Assembly: GCA_900768545.1 (NCBI GenBank)
Contig: CAAGDD010000007.1
Coordinates: 1 to 64,000 of the forward strand
Direction of reading: 5' to 3'
Source: Clostridia bacterium
Lineage (GTDB): Bacteria > Bacillota > Clostridia > Christensenellales > UBA1242
Length of the DNA stretch: 64,000 nucleotides
This document shows, one piece after another, positions 61,601-64,000 of the stretch (within the stretch, counting starts at the first letter, position 1; every line of letters begins with the position of its first letter). A program made the position numbers and the translations under genes. The notes under the pieces are model-generated. The model was not told the origin of the DNA. It saw nothing but the letters and a program-made list of their open reading frames with translations, and ran no database searches.

Positions 61601-64000
61601 CACAACTTACAAAACTTCGACCGGCAGTTTGGAATATTTCACTTATGACAGCGTGGCAAATATAACAAATTACAATGACGAATTCTTCTCATATTCTTAT
61701 ACTTGGCAAAAATTTGACAGCGGAATTTGGACAACTTTGTCAAACGGCGAAAGATTGACCTTCCAGTCAAACGGAAGATATATCGACAGCGGAAGATACC
61801 GTTTGAAGATTGTTGCACAAGTTTTGCCAGCATATACAAGTTCGATTGAGTCGGGCGCAACTTCAAAATCTTTGGATCTCAACTTTGAACTTCAATTTAT
61901 GAGATATCAAGTGACCGAAGTTTCGCTTCCAGAAAATCGCTCGGCGGACTATGATGCAAAAGACCACTTGACAGACTTCACTGTTGGAGCAAGATACAAA
62001 TCTTATAATCGTGAAACTGACAGTTATGACACCGACCTTCAAATTTCTTCTCAATATTCAAAAGTTGGAAATATGATTTTCTCAGCATTGTCAAATGGCG
62101 CAGCTGTTGAAAAAGCGATAAATGTTGGCACTTACAATATCAGTTTTGTGTTTGATGAAGAATTGTTTGATGTTTCAAACATTTCGACTGACAATATGAA
62201 ATTTGACTTTGAAATTTTGCCAATTGATGTCGATTTGTCAAAATATAAGTCGACACTCGACGCCTTTTCAAAAATCTTCAACGAAACAGATCCAGAACTT
62301 TCGATCATCATTTATGAAACACAAGAAAACATCAAAATAAATCTTTTGCGACAAGCGGGCGAAGATTTGGGTGTTTATGAAATTTATTTTGCGGGCGTAA
62401 GTCAAGAAGTTAAAAACAATATAAATTACAAATTTAATGATGTTATGTTGTTTGAAAACGGATCTTTGACCGCAGCGGCAAGCACAACAAACATTGGAAA
62501 GTTTGAAATTAAACAATCGCTCGAACTTGAAATCTATTATGAAGAAAGCGAAGCAGCAAATTTGCAATTTAATTTCAACAATTTTGATTATCAATATGAA
62601 ATCACAAACAATGCCCAACTTGTTATTAAAAACAATTCAATCACTGTTAAAACAATAAGTTTGAAACTTTATGACAAGGCGCAAAAGAAAGATGTTTCGG
62701 GAGAACAATTAAACATTTTGAAAGCACTTTTGGGCTCGATTGTTCCAAACTTTGCAGGCGGAACAAACGCAGTTAGAACAAGCGGAACTTATTATTACAG
62801 CCCAGTGGCGAGCGACGAACTTAAAAATTATTATCCAACAATCAAGTTTAGAGATGGATATTCGATCACAATCGTTGCAAACTCTGTTGATGACTTTGTT
62901 GTTGAAAAAGTGTTTGACGGAAATGATATGCAATATTTTGATCTCGACAAAAACGAAATTTTGGATATTGACTCTTATAGCGGAGTTTACATTTGCGCAA
63001 GATATACATCTGTTCACGTGGGTGAAAATATCAAAGTTGTTTTGTGGCTTGAATCGAAAAACACAAGCGAAGATTTGTCAAATTATCAACTTGCAAACAC
63101 TTCAACAACAGGAAAAATTACAAAACTTAAAACAAACTTGAATGCTACACTTGACAAATCAAGTTACACTTTCACCGAAGTGACAAAATCAAATGTTGAT
63201 GAACTTTTGAGTTTCACTTTGACATCAACCGACGGAAATGATGTAACTTCACTTTTATACACGGGCTATTATTCAATAGATTTTCATTTGAAAAATGCAA
63301 ATGTTGACCAATTTGACTATGTTTACAAAGGTTCTTACAATTTTGAAGTAACTGCGACATTTGGTGACTTTGAGATATTAAGTTACAATTTGCCAACACT
63401 TCAAATCGACCTACTTTCTGTTGAAGTTTCACTAGGCGAAGGCTATGTAACAACAAATGCAGGTCAAACAATCGCGGCTTCTTATGAAAGACAAATCACT
63501 TATGACAAATTCAATTTGAATATAAATCTTTTGGCTTATGACGGCGACACTGCTCTTGCAAACACGACCGCAGTCGAAGGAAAATATAAACTTGTTTTGG
63601 CGCAAAATTTGTTTGAAAACGATAGTTTAAAAATTGTTTTGAAAGACAACGAATCAAGTTTTGTTGTTTTGAAAATGGCAGGCACTTTGTTTGCTAGACT
63701 TGACGACCAAAGCGTTTTGACAGACAATGTTTACAACAAAAAAACTTACAAATTTGTTGGTGACGCCGAAAACAAAACTTTAAAAATTTATCAAGATGAC
63801 ACACTTTTAAAACAAACAACGATTTCGTTCTTCACCAAAAATGATGAAGGCGTTGAAACGATTGACAATGATGTAACATTCACCACACTCAGCATTTTGA
63901 CTTTTGATGGATTAAATCAAGTGACTTTGGCAGGGAATTATTTGTTGAAGATTTCGACTGTTTCATCAAAATATGCAAACTCGGCAGTGTTTGAAATCGA
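52635..64000 (+). CDS. Giant exported GLUG/InlB-repeat protein, 3' incomplete
   Basis: An open frame from the ATG at 52635 (GGGAG upstream) to the window edge: at least 3788 residues with no stop seen. An N-terminal secretion signal (RKIPFVLMLIFAFSFLGAYF) has no lipobox; cleavage is likely near DAYA. First come GLUG beta-helix blocks: FKGKFYGNGYKIYN, FGGVVGKF, FGGIVGRYVA and VGGIVGRSEA, then from about residue 580 GTQTNPYLISTAGDLGYFAT with LTNDIDLSGKNWLPIGN. Listeria-Bacteroides (InlB B-type) repeats appear (about 2050-2260), for example YTIYFNAGKGYYQGD with EGYKLVGWN and KGYIFDGFY. The rest is beta-rich and unassigned. Likely a surface adhesin; the C-terminal anchor lies outside the window. 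Confidence 0.85.
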   Translation, partial: MKRKIPFVLMLIFAFSFLGAYFVCDNSKTSDAGDAYAVSVNADTWDGVYPTSISDYDYKRDGDTNRYRIYTARGLAYFSHLVNDNNTQFSGCDIYLETNINLNFKEWTPIGNNSNSPFKGKFYGNGYKIYNPKLATTTDSLTSGLFGYTGGGTITNLTLENVDLSLLANIETVGLLVGNATDTYIQGCTTNLRSEPIFGNNFQAETFGGVVGKFAISNRGELKQCGLEGKLLAKNITQNFGGIVGRYVANGTAISQCYTNGQFALDNSGIDASQTFENPLAVGGIVGRSEASQNVAFSLDNSYVNCDLKMTNLKTTSYVGAFAGHTQKVNIKNVYFNGRLNYTSCRNMTYCDSVGLIDPDTTVQGKTTKGTGYYTEREKQIRYRYKTDENGEYVLDEDGNKILESYEVWVNVQKANPYSYVSKLNLGTITNFRYKYVDYGFNSGTNNGYYYTNKHRLARNGSFLYYGYDPTNSNTFNYTRELDEVYRVRPTSGDINKSPNYAYLAEYSLTSNSNVSQVLPSYKDFYEDSPSWDTWSTSVWKNNPYNNNGLIYLRWTDNVRKANNEPYYSADDNQLKGEGTQTNPYLISTAGDLGYFATNYENVYSKKTNAYYVLTNDIDLSGKNWLPIGNEKAPFSGVFDGNNYTISGLTCTFQQAKKYQGLFGVTKNAVIKNITIEKSKFINATSDGTYGVFAGKVCENSYFVNCKSVYNYQYFDDEKDDSDPNKPKVPIFGCIDANANLDSNIYVVYGVKNCSQTYDLQKDNFINPEDEVLLGNSNVVASSVLHFGYDVKVYRNGGTFYKASEANDITWGKTTYRYAKFEYTNSNGETKTSSNPYYGKIDIDYHFMIEKVDAGWNYIQQSIDSTIGQNLPALSNRYGEKDILIKQGYILTGYKLADETNQVLLSSSNDDHTFSLIDFDPFQNKIIAGLKPQWKYQRAKVKLYLNLLEKSWYKTELTKYAYDSIFKVDDRGEVYVEYDCEYDTFFNNLSFKNEFNKIRNGDSEIDDLYLMSYGYDSSGFATSINSPEYDCSGYVFVNNLDANNPFLCKAEWRADSQNNDYKVDFNFELENFSDKIYSYDFFDSITRQDYLYNSSNPTDSEKYLLLNDDGKSISTTYNTRFSDRRSRKIVYEIKLSPGYRLDMSGISTSPDAKELNDNGVFVTNYFDEGNNGDLNFGRPLISWKYSTIKTKEVDGRTYKSQNQYVYRFVFNNLVGDYLANLKVIRESQSIDTIINGDIAFGIGAKVTADKILIFDKEVGDFVEFNTAFGVDMDTKKLYVAYDYQNNRLVTSSNQFDSITLADKWFDDEGKLRLCYQINVNGTLKNEYYVYKKIEAGTSDNLCSASSNPITLSGGVDLYLSDGAGTLDSSNFIASWARKTDGTSHIHYYTSSSFTFLYSSENSDALFGKIYPNSRELNLSSDETKIYDSEVYNVTIQNTKTKVETDVSGVEIVSILKGAMYFDHIGQFFPKGLTSTSSPTPEAKIELLTKYTNASFQFQAVRKAVADGESEEVIYSNAAYSPMQAVSILQSGGRFTFDIVATDYFRFMNFDGSNPIKIKSSATDTSWNLKFVVTNPTCSSEAEEKTYTDNFNLNNTNILSYHSSSYYKKGTVENGETFAQDTYRVTLEYSGELKPGGYLCSFVCEDVKYSVDYDTKFVDHDENLKYSNEEFNITESNFVDESAADSQITTTLLRNDETDALPNHSDNILFSDNIKFNTTIGQYKGFSFLCWAFNDGSGLQYLENSNEFERLFSILNAQDEKTGDDRFKIKFYAIYERKQANITFESQYFFIENQDETYEENYTNIQISLNKPNITYKYSTADTQSGDLSNLKFEKQLGDEYYFVGYKILLKGENGLEDVLVTKDWQSDAPDVFSIYEFMKNKLSTDETIEAGSSWKIVPILKRKLADVYFHSGTGILADGKICLYNDGLNGIVYDEASNESTNRVFAVKDQIANSSLTLYSFLQWRELGSSMDIENFEDYSGSIEKVFNKRVGYHSPSKYYWGYHVYSEDDSVITGGTIDLSTISLDDTYFYRGSLTTKIHFYRIWTPSTYTIYFNAGKGYYQGDNAALEIDYDTDFNNTLIGEENLSEAVKRVGANTYREGYKLVGWNYNETRIFDNDGNLKDDDVVFIGGRYKVVGNITLDAVWIEGNYDVEIVTNDADSAKLNGQDLTNTKFVIKYAQTFENLSQDGENFNISLDDFAFERKGYIFDGFYTLDGGVKTKVTTKTEFDRNLKGANLSSGVILYVGWKFDESYLALDLNSTTFENKTFDKKISTYYLGSMFDSSNIVKIENFINSSTQTQLSLSANVTKSTLGISISSTNASVNSEQMSFVVKNAGTYYITLKFVIIDDAEFLNLGTVYEKTITFSVTCEKAVIDAEEIEKAFGDEAKLKNLQRLAENLVSKDSALLSCETLTAFINEYKKLDSTIADETNDEVYNYIKTKYYLLYHTNGNEFKKYKDWTYQQFVDERFAESEEYAQILKKSMFFDFYDSENEVTQMILDNDATKYNTLSLLSKHGADILSNVEDVTISAVRLFNYTNLTALSSPSVRIYFEDELKNYQTSFDENGAYIQVNAGYVYPQVLKIKNNSTRKSTYFNGQSDKFEIEWQANQAPVEIAGQNGQYYRIGQTKYFVSAKLYTSGAGQNDIDTDFSWTGDKNYLYFDEVRIFENDGDNYTEVTDLYRLALDEDDIFSILGVKGLVRLNLYSKYRTLLENSIEIGDVDRKMAQRSNLLKVSSVTYTDPDTNKSVTTTDTKALNVGSRFEVSNILMFEILSDSDNTLSIYANRLVTKMTFAIEDRFIGTNKYFGFNRWADNNSNNFEDGEVNPSYTNLADVTDVTFNFTYDTTDDTIAATTTAGHKYQGEVDSLFEIDYYAFFTDLVEAEYKLNFKGKEDRTDILKLGYSTQDNIYIPSQTGFSASSIKVVGLDYTTRLDYSEIFVGTDKVFRGLNIGFDASTATGQELLDGLKNYHQKVIFEMLWTMNDIKAEQYFTTYKTSTGSLEYFTYDSVANITNYNDEFFSYSYTWQKFDSGIWTTLSNGERLTFQSNGRYIDSGRYRLKIVAQVLPAYTSSIESGATSKSLDLNFELQFMRYQVTEVSLPENRSADYDAKDHLTDFTVGARYKSYNRETDSYDTDLQISSQYSKVGNMIFSALSNGAAVEKAINVGTYNISFVFDEELFDVSNISTDNMKFDFEILPIDVDLSKYKSTLDAFSKIFNETDPELSIIIYETQENIKINLLRQAGEDLGVYEIYFAGVSQEVKNNINYKFNDVMLFENGSLTAAASTTNIGKFEIKQSLELEIYYEESEAANLQFNFNNFDYQYEITNNAQLVIKNNSITVKTISLKLYDKAQKKDVSGEQLNILKALLGSIVPNFAGGTNAVRTSGTYYYSPVASDELKNYYPTIKFRDGYSITIVANSVDDFVVEKVFDGNDMQYFDLDKNEILDIDSYSGVYICARYTSVHVGENIKVVLWLESKNTSEDLSNYQLANTSTTGKITKLKTNLNATLDKSSYTFTEVTKSNVDELLSFTLTSTDGNDVTSLLYTGYYSIDFHLKNANVDQFDYVYKGSYNFEVTATFGDFEILSYNLPTLQIDLLSVEVSLGEGYVTTNAGQTIAASYERQITYDKFNLNINLLAYDGDTALANTTAVEGKYKLVLAQNLFENDSLKIVLKDNESSFVVLKMAGTLFARLDDQSVLTDNVYNKKTYKFVGDAENKTLKIYQDDTLLKQTTISFFTKNDEGVETIDNDVTFTTLSILTFDGLNQVTLAGNYLLKISTVSSKYANSAVFEI

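Overview
This is an AT-rich chromosomal window from a low-GC Gram-positive-type (Bacillota, Clostridia-like) bacterium, probably an uncultured gut or host-associated lineage. The evidence is a T-box before aspS, a SAM-responsive S-box before metK, lipobox lipoproteins, clear Shine-Dalgarno sites, a yabP-yabQ-divIC sporulation/division operon, and almost exclusive use of TAA stops (a few TAG, TGA rare). The genus cannot be fixed from sequence reading alone.

Layout. 1-5000 is an accessory zone: a HEPN-like gene, tiny ORFs, a gene interrupted at a run of ten Gs, and three decayed reading frames, including an alpha-L-fucosidase with one in-frame stop. 5000-16750 is mostly housekeeping: a MazG-like hydrolase, a LemA/DUF3137 pair, T-box-aspS, riboswitch-metK, a lipoprotein, mscL, a tRNA-Ala, a PH-domain protein, a cysteine-rich peptide and an SDR oxidoreductase. 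16819-24722 is the most interesting part. It is one operon with a consensus-like promoter, encoding an SPFH/zinc-ribbon protein, a small membrane protein, a TPR protein, two Snf7-like (ESCRT-III-like) coiled-coil proteins, a Vps4-like AAA ATPase with an N-terminal MIT-like domain, and a 1258-residue membrane receptor (zinc ribbon, TIR-like domain, helical repeats, three membrane segments, external GLUG beta-helix). 24798-31449 holds a heterodimeric ABC exporter, a CvpA-like protein, the minus-strand yabP-yabQ-divIC operon, a pseudouridine synthase that looks leaderless, and a degenerate ferritin-like protein. 31783-42927 is a single 3714-residue surface lipoprotein. 43889-52237 holds typA, dnaB, two unknown envelope proteins, gltX and trpS. 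52635 to the window edge is a second giant exported protein, at least 3788 residues and incomplete.

How the parts fit. The SPFH and zinc-ribbon setting resembles the Bacillus pspA-ydjGHI membrane-stress cassette. Here the place of PspA is taken by two CHMP-like proteins plus a dedicated Vps4-like disassembly ATPase, and a TIR/GLUG transmembrane protein is added. I infer an envelope-sensing and membrane-remodelling, possibly defensive, system. No function has been shown, and all domain calls come from reading motifs without database searches.
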